DNA of 64,000 nt from Prochilodus magdalenae. Its lineage: Eukaryota; Chordata; Actinopteri; Characiformes; Prochilodontidae. The notes under the pieces are model-generated. The model saw only the letters and a list, made by a program, of their open reading frames with translations. It did no database searches and had not been told where the DNA came from. Shown here piece by piece: positions 33,675-46,690 of the stretch (position 1 is the stretch's first letter; every line of letters starts with the position of its first letter). The DNA is taken from positions 112,001 through 176,000 of the forward strand of contig JAMWET010003391.1 of assembly GCA_024036415.1 (NCBI GenBank), in the 5' to 3' direction. The translations under genes and the position numbers were made by a program.

Positions 33675-35445
33675 ATAACTCTAAGACCTGAGTTCAGTGC
33701 AGTATGATTGTAGCATAATGTAGTATAACTGTATTTCAGTATAAACCTAACTGTAGTATAGTACCGTATAATTGTAGTATAACTGTAGTATAATGTAGTA
33801 TACTGCAGTACAACTGTATTATAGTTCAGTTTAGTGTAACTGTAGTAACAAGTATTGTATCTGTAATTCAGTAAAGTATAACTGAAGAACAGTGCAATAT
33901 AATGGTAGTGTAGTGTAGTACTATAGTATGACTCTTGTTCAGTGTAGTGTATCTGGAGTATAGTGCAGTGTAACTGTAGTGTAGTATGATGTAGTTCCAG
34001 TATAGTGCAGTACAACTGTATTACAGTGTTGGATGACTGTATCATAGTGTAGTATAACAGTAGTATAGTGTAGTATACCTGTAGTTCTGTGCAAAATAAC
34101 TGTAGGGTACTGTGGTATAACTGTAGTATAGGGCAGTATAATTGTGGTATAATCTATGATAACTGCAGTATAGTGTAGTACAACTGTAGTTTAGCATAGC
34201 ATAAATGTAGTATAGTGTATAACAATTGTAGTTATGTGTAATATAACTGTAGTATAGTGTATGACAACTTTAGTTCAGTGAAGTGTAACTAGTTCTTTGT
34301 ACTTTAACTGTTGGATAGTTAAGTAGAACTGTAGTATCAGATAGTTTAATTGTAGTATAGTGTGGTAGGACTGTAGTTCAGTGTAGTATAACTGTATTAT
34401 AGTATAACTGACATATAATAGTGGATAGTATATGTTTAGTTCAGTGTAGCACAACTAGTTCATTGTAGTATAATTAGTATAATGTAGTATATTTGTAGAT
34501 CAGTGTAGTATAACTGTAGTATAGTCTAGGATAGGTGTACTTCAGTGTGGCATACCCATTGCAGTGTACTATAACTGTAGTATAAGATAGTATAACTGTA
34601 GTTCAGTGTAGTATAACTGTAGTATAAGATAGTATAACTGTAGTTCAGTGTAGTATAACTGTAGTATAAGATAGTATAACTGTAGTTCAGTGTAGTATAA
34701 CTGTAGTATAATGTAGGATAAGTGTCCTTCAGTGTGGCATACCCACTGCAGTGTAGTATAACTGTAGTATAAGATAGTATAACTGTAGTTCAGTGTAGTA
34801 TAACTGTAGTTCAGTGTTGTATAACTGTAGTTCAGTGTAGGATAAGTGTACTTCAAAGTGGCATGCCCAGTGCACTGTAGTATAACTGTAGTATAAAATA
34901 GTATATTTGTAGTTCAGTGTAGTATAACTGTAGTATAGTGTAGGATAGGTGTACTTCAGTGTGGCATACCCAGTGCAGTGTAGTATAACTGTAGTATAAG
35001 ATAGTATAACTGTAGTTCAGTGTAGTATAACTGTAGTATAAGATAGTATATTTGTAGTTCAGTGTAGTATAACTGTAGTATAGTGTAGGATAAGTGTACT
35101 TCTGTGTGGCATACCCAGTGCAGTGTAGTATAACTGTAGTATAAGATAGTATAACTGTAGTTCAGTGTAGTATAACTGTAGTATAGTGTAGGATAAGTGT
35201 ACTTCAGTGTGGCATACCCAGTGCAGTGTAGTATAACTGTAGTATAAGATAGTATAACTGTAGTTCAGTGTAGTATAACTGTAGTATACGATAGTATAAC
35301 TGTAGTATAGTGTAGGATAGGTGTACTTCAGTGTAGCATACCCAGCGCAGTGTAGTATAACTGTGGTATAGAGTAACATAACTGTAGTATAATGTAGTAT
35401 GACTGTAGTTCAGTGTGGTATAACAGTAGAATGGTATAGTATACC
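33675..35445. repeat. ~21-bp satellite with higher-order repeat structure
   Basis: About 1.8 kb built from variants of a 21-bp double word: TGTAGTATAAC joined to TGTAGTATAG or TGTAGTTCAG. The right half (34550-35345) shows a higher-order unit marked by GTACTTCAGTGTGGCATACC, recurring at spacings of about 102 to 187 bp, all close to multiples of 21. The left half is more degenerate. Minus-strand frames rich in Tyr, Leu and Thr are by-products. Confidence 0.93.
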
Positions 35446-37761
35446 TATATAGTTTATAGTTATTATTAACATATCTAGTGGGCACATAAATAAACTAGTT
35501 TACAATGTAAGTATAGAGGGTAATAAGAACGTGTACTACATGTGTAGTGAGGGTTTCATGTATGGGAATATGTACTAGTGCTTTATTATATGTGGCTGAG
35601 GGAGAAATGAAAAAGAAAACGGAGCCAAAAAGACACCGTGGCTGTGTACAGAGTGCGGACAGTTTTAGGGCCCACCAGGTAACTGTCAGCACTTAGAGGT
35701 GAACTTGCTGTGTGGTAGCAGTCGTGTTATGTTTAAGCTGAGAATTTCAGAAAAAGTTGAAAAACAAGCTCGTAACTTGGCGGTCTAGATAATGTGTTTT
35801 AATAAAGTCCACATAAGGTCGAATGTGACATTTCCTAGAATAACTACTCGACTGCAGACAAGCTGGTGTTAAGTTTGGCATAAGCCAGCATTACAGAGAG
35901 ACAGAGTGAGTGAGTGAGTGAGTGAGTAAGCGAGTGAGTGAGTGAGTGTGAGATTGTTGCTGGGAGCAGCTGGCACTTTCGGTTCTGCTTTTTTAAATGG
36001 ATCTCAGCAGCGAAGTGGCGAGGCAGCAAAGACCAGGCCGTCGCAGGCAGGCCAGGCATGTTTTGTTTCCCCCCTCACATACGTTTTAATAAATGTCACT
36101 TTCTCACCCAGCGAAAAAGGACCTTAGTAACTGCAGGAGAGCGAGCGGCACGCACAGGCTCTCTGCATACAAATGACTTCAGCTATTCTCCAGCGAGAGC
36201 TACAGGACGGTCTGGGGCTTGGGTGTTCCTCGGCGCTCTAACATCACGATTAATGTTTGTCCTGCAAACACTGTAGCCATCTGAAGACCGGGCTGCTTTG
36301 AAGTGCTCTGTGATTTTGATTCCGGTTCTAATGCCTCCCAGACAAACTCTGTGGAGCATCTGTCCTTTCTGCACTTCCTCTTTAATCAGATCATCATCTG
36401 TGTTTGACTTCTGTGGCATGTCCTCCCCCTCTAATATACACCCTCAGTCTGCGTAAACACAGGCCTCCCTGGATCCTGCATTCGGTTTTCACTGTCTGTG
36501 TCCGCCTGCACGCTGGGCTGTTCTTATTAGAAGGATGGGAACTCTCTAAAGAGCAGCAAGCCACTATTTTCAGTGCACGTCCATTTCCCCCTATAATGTA
36601 TGGGAGGTTACTAAGTGGATAAGAGGATAATGAGCTACTACTCCATTTTTTTGATCATCCCCCAGACCTCTTGATCGCACAGATGTGCACATGCCAAGCT
36701 CCATGCATCTCGAGCAATGCAGTTCGGTCAATTTATTTAATTATTTATTTATTTTTTTGCACAATATGAGGTCTGTTTCTCATTAGCTGGGATATGATGG
36801 GGGGGATATTACTGTTGACATGTCTTCTCAGATCCCGCTGAGGTCTCCACTAATGCTGTGGGTGAAGAAGGATCGTAGCCAAGTGCCTTAAATGCTATCA
36901 CGAGGTATAAACTTCCAGGTGGAACAGATATAGAGGCGCACTGCGCTGGCTACAGAGCTGTTTTGGGGTAATTCAATAGATATTATAATAAAATGTTGTT
37001 TAAAGCCGGAATAGTCAATATTTTTATGGTCTGACCATTATGAATGACCTGGACATATAAATGATGAAAAACATTTGGAATTTCACTAATGCACTCGGAC
37101 TACATGCCCGGAATATATCCAGAATGAAAGTCTTGTCTGTGTTTATTAGCCCTGGGCCCATGTTTGGTATTGTAGGATGTCGGAATATTGTAAATGTAAA
37201 TGAAAGCTGATATGCAAGTACCCTTATGCCATTGCTTTCATGTTCTTTCACATGCCACTTGGTTGTTTTTAACTGTTTCATATTTATTTCAACCCTTCTA
37301 TGTGTATAGTCAGTGTAATCTATGGTTAGTTCAAAACGTACACAATAGGAAACATCGTACTCAATCATAGGCTGTACAAATATAGTGGCTAATTAATGAC
37401 AAACATGCATCATTTGAACGACATTTGGAAAGAATATTACTAGAAAGGGACAGATCAGTTTTTTGGGACAGCACAATCAGCGGTACCCACTGAGGGCGGG
37501 CCGGACTGCTCTGCTGTGTTTACATGTTTGAATTAAAAAAAAAGAATTTCATTCCGCGTCTTGCACTGGTGCATGGCTAATGTTTTTAAGGTGGAAAATG
37601 GCAGAAGGATGCTGTGTAGTTTAATTTTTGAGGGATAATATAAGCCTTCTGGAATTTCATAAGGAGACACTCATGGTTCCCTAAAAAACCAACATCCGGT
37701 TTATTCCAAATTTGGGGAAAATTGAATTCCTGATGGAGCACTCCATTCACAGCTGCACAGG
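35446..37761. other. Unique DNA with a GAGT microsatellite
   Basis: A (GAGT)n tract lies at about 35907-35949. About 36000-36640 and 36890-37370 are non-repetitive with no recognised gene; an AT-rich tract is near 36730-36760. Possible conserved non-coding DNA, not demonstrable here. Confidence 0.35.
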
Positions 37762-38440
37762 CACTATAGATCAAGTCAAGTCAATGTTTATGTATATAGC
37801 TCAGCAGCCATATTCACTTTTTAACTTTTTAACCACTTTTGAACTTTTTTACCACATGGCGAGGCTGCTCTTGACATGATGAACCCATCATGCATTGCAT
37901 GCACATGGCAGCTCTCTCCATTGAAATGAATGGGACGCGGCAAGGCAAATAGCAAGTGGACATGTCCTGTAAGAAGACAGTAAGACGCAGACCTGAAAGT
38001 CGGAATGAAACTTAGTCGCTGCTGCCAGTGAAACCAGTGAATACTGCAGGGAGTTTATCACGGTGAAAAACATTGAACGTTAAAAACTGCTGCTAGATGC
38101 CTTCAGCCATGATCTATTAGGAAGAATACAAGAGGCGTTCAGTGTTTTGTGAGGTAGAAGAAGAAATGTCTGGTTCATTTGTAAAGCAGGAAAAGAAAAG
38201 TCTGGGATTATACAATGCAGGATCATTGGCATGCAAGTCACGCTTCCGTATTGCGAAGTACGGAATGAAGCTCCATGGTGGGTAAATGCAGGCAAGTAGT
38301 GGGCTACAAGTCAAAGCACATGAAGAAACAGCATCAGTCCTCACAGGATGGGCAGCTGTGCATCAGACCATAAAGGATGGGCAATTGTTTGGCTTGGGCA
38401 AAGAAACAGATAGACAGCTAGTTCTCTTTGAAGAACTGAA
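37762..38440 (-). mobile_element. Possible diverged LINE 3' tail (minus strand)
   Basis: Opens with ATCAAGTCAAGTCAATGTTT, the reverse of the ATTGACTTGACTTGAT type of LINE terminus, and near 38340-38430 shows CACAGGATGGGCAGCTG and AAAGAAACAGATAGACAGCT words like those at the far end of 12688-13142. The middle does not align by eye, so this is either a different subfamily or two separate fragments. Confidence 0.4.
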
Positions 38441-38563
38441 AAGTGAAGTCAGGCTCCAAGAGAAGTCAGCACCCCTCCACTCCCCCGTGAACAAACTTGA
38501 GAGAACGCGTGAGAGCAGCAGCATGACAGCAACAATCTTCTCAGTTTACTATAATAGTCTCTG

Positions 38564-38944
38564 TTAATGCCCCCGGGATCAATGCACCCCTCGAACCATG
38601 CACCCCTCGATCAATGCACCCCCGGATCAATGCACCTCTGGATCAATGCACCCCCAGATCAATGCACCCCTCGATCAATGCACCCCCGGATCAATGCACC
38701 CCTCATAAAATGCACCCCTCGAACAATGCACCCCTCGATCAATGCACCCCTCGATCAATGCACCTCTGGATCAATGCACCCCCGGATCAATGCACCCCTC
38801 GAACCATGCACCCCCAGATCAATGCACCCCTTGAACCATGCACCCCTGGATCAATGCACCCCCGGATCAAAGCACCCCTCGATCAATGCACCCGTCGATC
38901 AATGCACCCCTGGATCAATGCAACCCCTGATCAATGCATCCCTT
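38564..38944. repeat. 16-bp tandem minisatellite (about 24 copies)
   Basis: Units of GATCAATGCACCCCTC/CCCCG spaced 16 bp apart with minor variants (GAACCATGCACC, CTGGATCAATGCA). The unit is not a multiple of three and lacks stops, giving overlapping plus-strand frames of up to 143 codons that are artefacts. Confidence 0.96.
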
Positions 38945-39179
38945 TCATCTAGCAGGAAAACTACTTACCAAAGGCTCAATGGAACAGGTAGCTTTTAAGC
39001 CTAGACTTATAAATTGACGTTGTGTATAAATTCCGAACACTGACTGGGGGGTTATTCCAAAGCTGGGGAGCTTTGCTAGGAAAATTTCTCCCCCCAACTT
39101 GTAAGGTAGACGTGTTGGTTCATAATAAGAGTTATGTTCAGAGTAGGGATTCAAAGGAGGCTGTTTAGAGTTTTATATG

Positions 39180-39855
39180 CCATAGTACCTCCATAGTACT
39201 TCCATAGTGTACGTCCATAGTACCTCCATAGTACTTCCATAGTGTACTTCCATGTGTACTTCCATGTGTACCTCCATAGTACTTCCATAGTGTACCCCCA
39301 TCTGTACTTTCCTAGTACTTTCGTGTGTACTTCCATAGTACCTCCATAGTGTACTTCCATGTGTACATCCATAGTACCTCCATAGTGTACTTCCATGTGT
39401 ACATCCATAGTACCTCCATAGTACTTCCATAGTGTACTACCATGTGTACTTCCATAGTACCTCCATAGTACTTCCATAGTGTACCTCCATGTGTACGTCC
39501 ATAGTACTTCCATGTGTACTTCCATGTGTACTTCCATAGTGTATGTCCATAGTACCTCCATAGTACTTCCATAGTGTACTTCCATGTGTACGTCCATAGT
39601 ACCTCCATAGTACTTCCATAGTACCTCCATAGTGTACTTCCATGTGTACTTCCATAGTACCTCCATAATACTTCCATAGTGTACTTCCATGTGTACTTCC
39701 ATAGTACCTCCATAGTACTTCCATAGTGTACTTCCATAGTACCTCCACAGTACTTCCTTAGTGTACTTCCATGTGTATTTCCATAGTACCTCCATAGTAC
39801 TTCCATAGTGTACGTCCATGTGTACTTTCATAGTACCTCTGTAGTACTTCCATGC
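39180..39855. repeat. 11-12-bp tandem minisatellite
   Basis: About 60 copies of TCCATAGTACC, TCCATAGTACT, TCCATAGTGTAC and TCCATGTGTAC in patterned order; the four variants recur as blocks of roughly 34-46 bp, suggesting a second level of repetition. Minus-strand frames (up to 226 codons, MEVLWKYT-like peptides) are repeat artefacts. Confidence 0.95.
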
Positions 39856-40654
39856 ATTCTTTATGTTGGCATGAATGCTAAATCGTGTCTCGCTAGAACT
39901 ATTGGCTACACTATCCCATGATTTAAGGTTGTACCACTACATTTCCTCCAATTCTCGCATCTGTTTTTAACATTGACCATAAACAAGATTTTAGTCTTTG
40001 TAAAGACCAGCTAACATGCCAAAGCACAGTGCCTAGAAAACAAGACGAATAAGTAAATATTGGGTAATGTTCCTACAAAGCAATGCTTTATGATAAAACA
40101 GATTGTACGTGATCTAAGATAGCTGTAGCTAACGATGCTTGAAAGGTAGCAATCTGATTCCAGCCTTCTCCAGTGGATACTGCTGGCTAATATTAGCCAT
40201 AGCCGATAAGATTAAATATAACTTTTGGTAAAGATATGAGTTTGACTCTAAATGTTCCCGAGATTTTACCTGATGTTATTTTTGAACGAGAGCCGGAGCT
40301 GTGAAACACTGGTCTCTGCTCTAAATCCTGTTGCTACGTGAACACAGTGTCCCAAGAACTATCAAACATCAGCTACAAAAAAATATGTTCCCAATTAATG
40401 ACATAAGGAAATTGATGTTATCTGTTGAGAACTATGTTAAGTTGTTGAATCATGTATCAAGCCAAACACATGTTAGGCGGAGCTGTGGGCAGCGTGTTTG
40501 CTTCTCAGTGCTGGGATAAAAGTCCAGAAGCTGCTTTACTTTCTAACCACTAGAGCCCAATGGAACCTAAATTCATGTTTCCCCTCTAATTGGTTCATTT
40601 AACTCTTGTGGACACACAAAACATGCGTACACATTTAGTGACTTATAAGGTTAA
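39856..40654. other. Unassigned
   Basis: No feature recognised. Confidence 0.45.
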
Positions 40655-40815
40655 TCCTATTACAGGTAGGCCAGTGTAGTGTTAGGGTCTTGCCCAAGGA
40701 CTCTTATTGGTGCAGCACAGCATAGTCTCCCGGACCGGGATTCTAACCCCAGTCTCCGAGGTGTGGTGGGATAGTGACTCCGTAGCAGGTAGTGGTGTTA
40801 TCTGTTGAGCTAGAC
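40655..40815 (-). mobile_element. tRNA-derived SINE fragment (minus strand)
   Basis: Reverse copy of the family at 11540: GGTCTTGCCCAAGGACTCTT, GGTGCAGCACAGCATAG, GGGATTCTAACCCC (B-box complement) and TTATCTGTTGAGCTAGACC (A-box end). The L2-like tail is missing, with only TTACAGGTAGGCCAGTGTAG left. Confidence 0.75.
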
Positions 40816-41380
40816 CAAACATATGCCCGGTGGCTAACAGGCAGCAGTGTCACCCCCTCAGTGTAAACCGGTTGGTTCTAATTCACGCAGAAATGATGCA
40901 CCTGATAGGGAAATTGAGGGTTTGTCTGAAGTTGCTGAGTTACCCATTCTGCAAATCCTATCTGATGCACTGGGTCGTCCTTGGTCAGGGATCAGCATCT
41001 AAATGTTATAAGGGTGCTATTTATGGGTAGACGAAATCTGCTGATTTGAGGTCCTGCTAACCCCACATTCCAGAGACAGATGACGGGTGCTATGGTGTGG
41101 GTTCTTGCTAAATCAGGCCAGAACTGTGGTTGCTGTTGCTACATGCATAAGATTTTCTGGAAGTCCAGCTTTCGGTTTATTGCCAACAGAACCCATTTCT
41201 TGGAATTTGGCAAGAATTTTGGCAGCTGCACCGTGGGCTACGTGACTCCTGAATGGGTGGTGTCGGTTGAAATCTTCTGAAATGACACATGTGTTTTGTA
41301 CACTGGGATAACACCACCTTTCTTGCATCTATATATAAAAAAATTGTTTTAACATAAGAGCGAATAAAGTTCATCTGGGG
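40816..41380. other. Unassigned
   Basis: No feature recognised. Confidence 0.45.
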
Positions 41381-41384
41381 TAAT

Positions 41385-41600
41385 TTGGAAGAAAATGAGC
41401 CACCTGTTACTGAAACAAACCTAATAGCATGTGATACCTACACTACACAAACACCAATAACAGATGTGATTGGATTTGGCATGGACTGGACAAGTTTCTG
41501 GACGTAGATGACCACTGCATCAAAAAATTTGCACAGTCGGGCCAGATTTGGTGGATGCCTTCCCTGGTGTTTTACTCACAGTTCCAGATAGTCCCACAGA
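41385..41600 (-). mobile_element. Tc1-like lineage C fragment
   Basis: GAGCCACCTGTTACTGAAAC, CCTAATAGCATGTGATACC, GGCATGGACTGGACAAGTTT, CTGGACGTAGATGACCACTG and CAGATTTGGTGGATGCCTTC align with 63295-63450, same orientation. The C-terminal coding and 3' regions are represented. It lies immediately before the 54-bp array. Confidence 0.75.
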
Positions 41601-41613
41601 CTTTCAAGAGAAT

Positions 41614-42618
41614 TTGACTGTACACCAACACATTACTTACAGTACACTAACACGTTGCACTTACTGAGTTACTGTACACCCACACACTACTTACAGTACA
41701 CTAACACATTACACTTACTGAGTTACTGTACACCAACACGCTACTTACAGCACACTAACGCATTACACTTACTGAGTTACTGTACACCAACACACTACTT
41801 ACAGCACACTAACACATTACACTTACTGAGTTACTGTACACCAACACGCTACTTACAGTACACTAACGCATTACACTTACTGAGTTACTGTACACCCACA
41901 CGCTACAGTACACTACACATTACACTTTACTGTACACCAACAGTTACTGAGTTACTGTACCACCAACACATTACACTTACTACTTACACACTACACTAAC
42001 ACGCATTACACTTACTGAGTTACTGTACACAATACTTATAACCAACACACTACTGAGTTATACACCAACACTACTACACTACACACATTACACTTACTGA
42101 GTTACTGTACACCAACACACATTACTTTATAGCACACTAACACATTACACTTACCGAGTTACTGTACACCAACACCCTACTTACACTACACTAACACATT
42201 ACACTTACTGAGTTACTGTACACCAACACACTACTTACAGTACACTAACACATTACACTTACTGAGTTACTGTACACCCACACACTACTTACAGTACACT
42301 AACTCATTACACTTACTGAGTTACTGTACACCAACAGTTACTGTTACACTTACTTACAGTTACTGTCTACACCAAACACACTACTTACAGCACACTAACA
42401 CATTACACTTAACACCCACACACTACTTACAGTACACTAACTCATTACACTTACTGAGTTACTGTACACCAACACACTACTTATAGCACACTAACACATT
42501 ACACTTACTGAGTTACTGTACACCAACACACTACTTATAGCACACTAACACATTACACTTACTGAGTTACTGTACACCAACACACTACTTATAGCACACT
42601 AACACATTACACTTACTG
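41614..42618. repeat. 54-bp satellite, block 1 (about 18 copies)
   Basis: The unit reads CATTACACTTACTGAGTTAC, TGTACACCAACACACTACTT, ACAGCACACTAACA. It is regular at both ends, with a scrambled middle (about 41900-42110 and 42330-42420) where units are shortened. The same satellite recurs at 59938-60740 and 63866-64000. Confidence 0.96.
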
Positions 42619-44887
42619 TCTGTGCTGATGAAAGGATCACAGGTTGCTGCGTTAACACGCATGTTAAATGACAGTGTTTGAGTTGTTTAAGATGTCTGTA
42701 TCTGCACATACTCCCTGAACTGTCTCACTTAACATGCTGGCGTTTGCTTCCCTTTGAGATCTACTCGGGTGCAAGTCGGTGCTCTTAGTCCAGCGCAATG
42801 GTTTTGTTTGAGATACGACTTTGCAACCACATCTTGTTATAATGTTCACCGAAATGAAGTCCAGTTTTGCTCGAGTGTTCTCAGGACACATCTGGGCCTC
42901 CGATTCAGAAACACAATAGAAATAGATTCGGCTGCATTCCTCCGGCCCTCTCTTTTCTCCACGGCACATAACAGCACATCACACCAAGGGCCAAGCATCT
43001 CTCACCTTCGTGCTGGGCATTCTTGGGCTAAGTTTAGATCCGAGACTGAAGGCCCTCTTTTTTTCCCGTACCTGAGCTGGCCCTGGTTTTGCGTTGTACT
43101 ACATGCAGTGGTGGGAGCTACACGGATGCACTTTGTAACCCTTTTCGGCCGTAGTCCGGGCCCAGTCTGACACCAGACAGCGTGGTCTTAAACATTGGGT
43201 TGTTTTTTTTTTCTTTTACGGAACAAATTTTCAGAGTGTGTTTTCTCTCGCCTCCTAAAAGACGTGGTGATGTTGGAGGTGCTGAAATACTTTGCATTGT
43301 CATGTGCTGTACAGATGTTGGGTGTAGGAGGCAACACTCACAGCCTGGTGGAAGAATTAAAGCTCAGATAAATTTAGCCTGTCTGCAAGGTGGACGCCTT
43401 GACTTGTGCTTGTTTTTTTTTTTTTCCTTGCCTTTTTTTCCCCCTGGTTAGGCAGGCATTAGAGCAATAAAGCCAATTCCTGCATGCACGAAGTTTTGAC
43501 TCAGAGTCGCTGGCCATGTGAAACACAGGCGGTATGTATTGAATACAGAGACGGGGCTAGTTAGCCCTTTCAGACAGCTAGGTTTACCATTTCTCTCACG
43601 CATCTTTGTTTTTTATTTCCTTTCTGCATGTTTCAGTGATGTTTGGAGGCCGTAAGTCACGAAGCTTGGAACGAAACGGGCTGCGTTCTGAAATCAAACT
43701 TTCCTGAGGTATTCTAGATGTTTATTCAGACATTTTTGGCGGCACGTCATTTAACGTGTCTGATTATTAGTCGCCTGGTGCAAACATTTTCAGACATATC
43801 ATCACTGGGCATATAATTCAGTACAAGTACTAGCTGTTAGATGTGCTTATACAGACAATTGTATGTTTAGACACTAGTTGTTGATATGGGCCTGCTTGCT
43901 GGATGAAGTCAGCGGTGGCCCTCTTCTCATGTTGGACGTTGTTTCAGAACCTGGCTATCCGTCTTGCCACGCATGGCCAGTCCCAGACAGTCAGCGCTGA
44001 CCTTTTGCCACTTGGAAAAGCGGGACAAATCTGCATCTGAGTCCATGCGCAATGTTCTGTGAAGTGTAATTGTATTGTTTATTTCCCCAGCCGTGTTTTG
44101 TACAGACAGATATGTAAATGTTTACGCGTGCGGCCCTGGCCGGCCCTGCCCAAGCCGTTCTCATGCGAGGTGGATGAGGCTGGCGTGTTCGCGTGGACGA
44201 TGCTGTGCGAAGTCACACTTCCTTGTGCTGCTATTCATTTCTCCTGCTTGGCACCGACTGCAGATATCTGTGATGGGTTAGTTTGGCAGGGCTAAATCAG
44301 GTCCGTTAACTGTTTTCAGAGCTGTGACGCCAGAGACACAGATGTTTTTCCTTTTTTTGTCTTCCTAACCTTTTAGAAGTCACAATTCAATTCAGAAAGC
44401 ACCGAGAAAACAGCAAGGGAAGAAAGCTTTTAGAGACGAGGCGGTGCACAGAGGTCCATGCGTATGGACTGACGGATAATCAATCAGAGGGGGACAATAT
44501 AGCCATGGTCAACTACTTTGGTGGATGACCTTGTGGATCTCTGAATCTACCACAAACTGCCTTTGAGCTGCTGACAAAGTCCAGTCATAAATGAAAACCG
44601 ATGACACACTCGCTCACATTTAGCAGACTAATGGTCTTCCCCATAAGGGGGCGCTAGTGGAAATAGTTTTGGTTGAAAGAGGGGAAACAGGCACAAACCC
44701 ACACCAGTAGGACTTCACTAGTGCACACACTTTGTCAGCTTCAGTGTCAGTTTTTATAAAGTATCATATAGTTTTTGTTTTTTTTTTAAATAAAATTTCA
44801 ATTAGATCATAAAGTAAAAAGCCTGAAACGCCAATCGTTTTGCTGATTTGTTGAGTAACACAGCAAATTGGTGAAGAAATAATTGCC
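42619..44887. other. Unique DNA, no gene recognised
   Basis: Non-repetitive, with overlapping open frames on both strands near 42660-43170 (up to 138 codons) that show no family features and no obvious splice context. A T-rich tract is at about 43410-43440. Some of this may be conserved non-coding DNA. Confidence 0.3.
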
Positions 44888-45400
44888 TGTCACATCTCAT
44901 GGTCCTCCCTCTGCATTTGCTGTGGCTCCAAACTACAAATCCCAGGAGTCATTAGTGTATGACATCACTGTCACATATGCCACAGCTACCAATCAGGACT
45001 CTTAATACTAGTGACTCTCACCTGTTCTCCATTTGCTTAGTGCTTATAAACCTGTTTGTTGCACACCGTCCTTTGCAAGGTATTGTTGACATTCTGTTCA
45101 CATACTTAGCATCCTTTATTGTTTTCTGCTTTCCTGTGTTTGACCTGCTACTGTTTTTTGACCCTGTCTTTTCCATGTTGTTTTCTGCTTTGTTTATTTG
45201 GACCGTTTGCTCTCCTGGTTTCGATCCTTGCCTGTCTTTTCACTTTTGCCGTTTGCCTTCTCCATGCATATGGTCTTTGCCCTCCCGGTTTTGACATGGC
45301 CTGTTTTTTTTTAACTACCCTTATCGCTTTATGATTAAACCTCAAATCTTTTTAGATATCCGCAAGTTTCTGGAGTGTTTGCCCACAGTAAACCCCAGTA
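44888..45400 (+). mobile_element. Possible solo LTR
   Basis: Starts TGTCACATCTCATGGTCCTC and includes CAAACTACAAATCCCAGGAG, GCTACCAATCAGGACTC, GTGCTTATAAACCTGTTTG (TATA-like), repeated TTTTGACCCTG/TTTGACCTGC/GGTTTTGACATGGCCTG words, ATGATTAAACC (polyadenylation-like) and CCGCAAGTTTCTGGAGTGTT. This order matches a recurrent fish LTR known by pattern. No target duplication or internal region is seen, so ends are uncertain. Confidence 0.4.
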
Positions 45401-46369
45401 AAAGTCCTGGTGGGTAATAGTACTGCTTAACATTTCAATTAGCATTAAAACCATTGCATGTTAAATACTGCCCACCATCATCCAAACCGTCCCCCTGATA
45501 TGGCTGAGCTAGCACAGCAGTGAAAACATGGTGAAAGGCAGTGACAGTGCTCCAAAGCTTTTCACACCGTATAAAAGGACTGAGGCATGGGTGTGATGTT
45601 GGTTTCCATTAGAGGGCAGAGGGAAATGTGACACATGGTCACCCGGTCTTTTGGTTAAGAAAGAGTCCTTTATTTGAAAGCCTTGTGACTAATTGTCCTA
45701 CCTCAGTGCACAATTAGAGGAGGCTCCAAACACTAGGTAGGATGTTTTAGTGTAAAGAACTTTTATAAAATTATAATAATTAATTAAAATAACATTAACA
45801 GCTTTAATACACTAGTTTGCCATTTCGTCTATATGGTGTTGCACTACTGTACCATTTAAGGCGGAACAGGAAAGGAAGTAGCTGGCAGCAAATACGAAGT
45901 CGACTTCAGCCTTAGGTTAAAACTTCAGGTAGGATAGTTTGATGGTCCAACTGCCCTTATGAGAAAATGTTTCCAGCTTTTAACTGATAATTAAGATATT
46001 ATAATCAGCTTTTGCACTTTTTGCTATTAATTTGATGCTATTAGTATGTTTTTCATGCTATTAGTATGATGTTTATGCTATTAGTATGATGTTTATGCAC
46101 ACAAAAGTGCTGCCAATTTCATTTGAGGTTTTCAGTATGAAACTAGTTTGTGTATTGGTGCTGTGATACTGTGATAGTGATTATACTGATTCACTTTGAT
46201 ATAAAAACGGTTTCTTACCGTTTCATCTTTACAGCAAATAGTATATCATTTTGTTTGCATCAGTGACACTAAAACCCACTGACACACAGAGCCTGGATGC
46301 TGTGCATGCTGCAATGTTGGGGAATCAGGACAGGATCTCTATAAAGATAAACTCACAGTAGACAAACTC
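45401..46369. other. Unassigned, with a small tandem repeat
   Basis: Three copies of GCTATTAGTATGATGTTTAT-type units at about 46027-46100. The segment TACCATTTAAGGCGGAACAG (45850) resembles TGCACCATTTGAGGTGGAAC near 51152, suggesting another dispersed repeat. Confidence 0.5.
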
Positions 46370-46690
46370 ATCGGACAAAAAATGAGTCCCCTGTGACTGA
46401 AACGTACCTAATAGTGTATAATACAAGCACTACAAACAGCTGGGAACTGGCACAATTCTGAGTAGGGTTCCCTGTAGACTGGGTTTTTGCCTCTGCTGGT
46501 GGACTCGCATGACTGTACGCCTCGACCTATGAATCCTGTCACACCCCGCAGGTATTTGTAGCCCTATCATCCATGTGTAGCTCCATCTGCAGGCGCCTGG
46601 AGTTACCAATACCTTAAACACAAGGCTTTCAAGCACAAGATTTTCTCATCAAGTCTGATTTCCTTGTAAATGTGACCCAATATCTGACAT
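46370..46690 (-). mobile_element. Tc1-like lineage C fragment
   Basis: CTCATCGGACAAAAAATGAG, GTGACTGAAACGTACCTAAT, GGCACAATTCTGAGTAGGGT, TTCCCTGTAGACTGGG, CTGGTGGACTCGCATGACTG, and CCATCTGCAGGCGCCTGGAG follow the same order as 63290-63680. It carries a deletion of most coding sequence. Confidence 0.75.

Noticed and set aside
38567..38998. Plus-strand frame of 143 codons with Pro/His/Cys repeats
   Set aside because: Product of the 16-bp tandem array; other frames are open too.
39151..39831. Minus-strand frame of 226 codons
   Set aside because: Repeated peptide from the 11-12-bp minisatellite.
42754..43170. 138-codon plus-strand frame
   Set aside because: Overlaps a 101-codon frame on the other strand and shows no family features.
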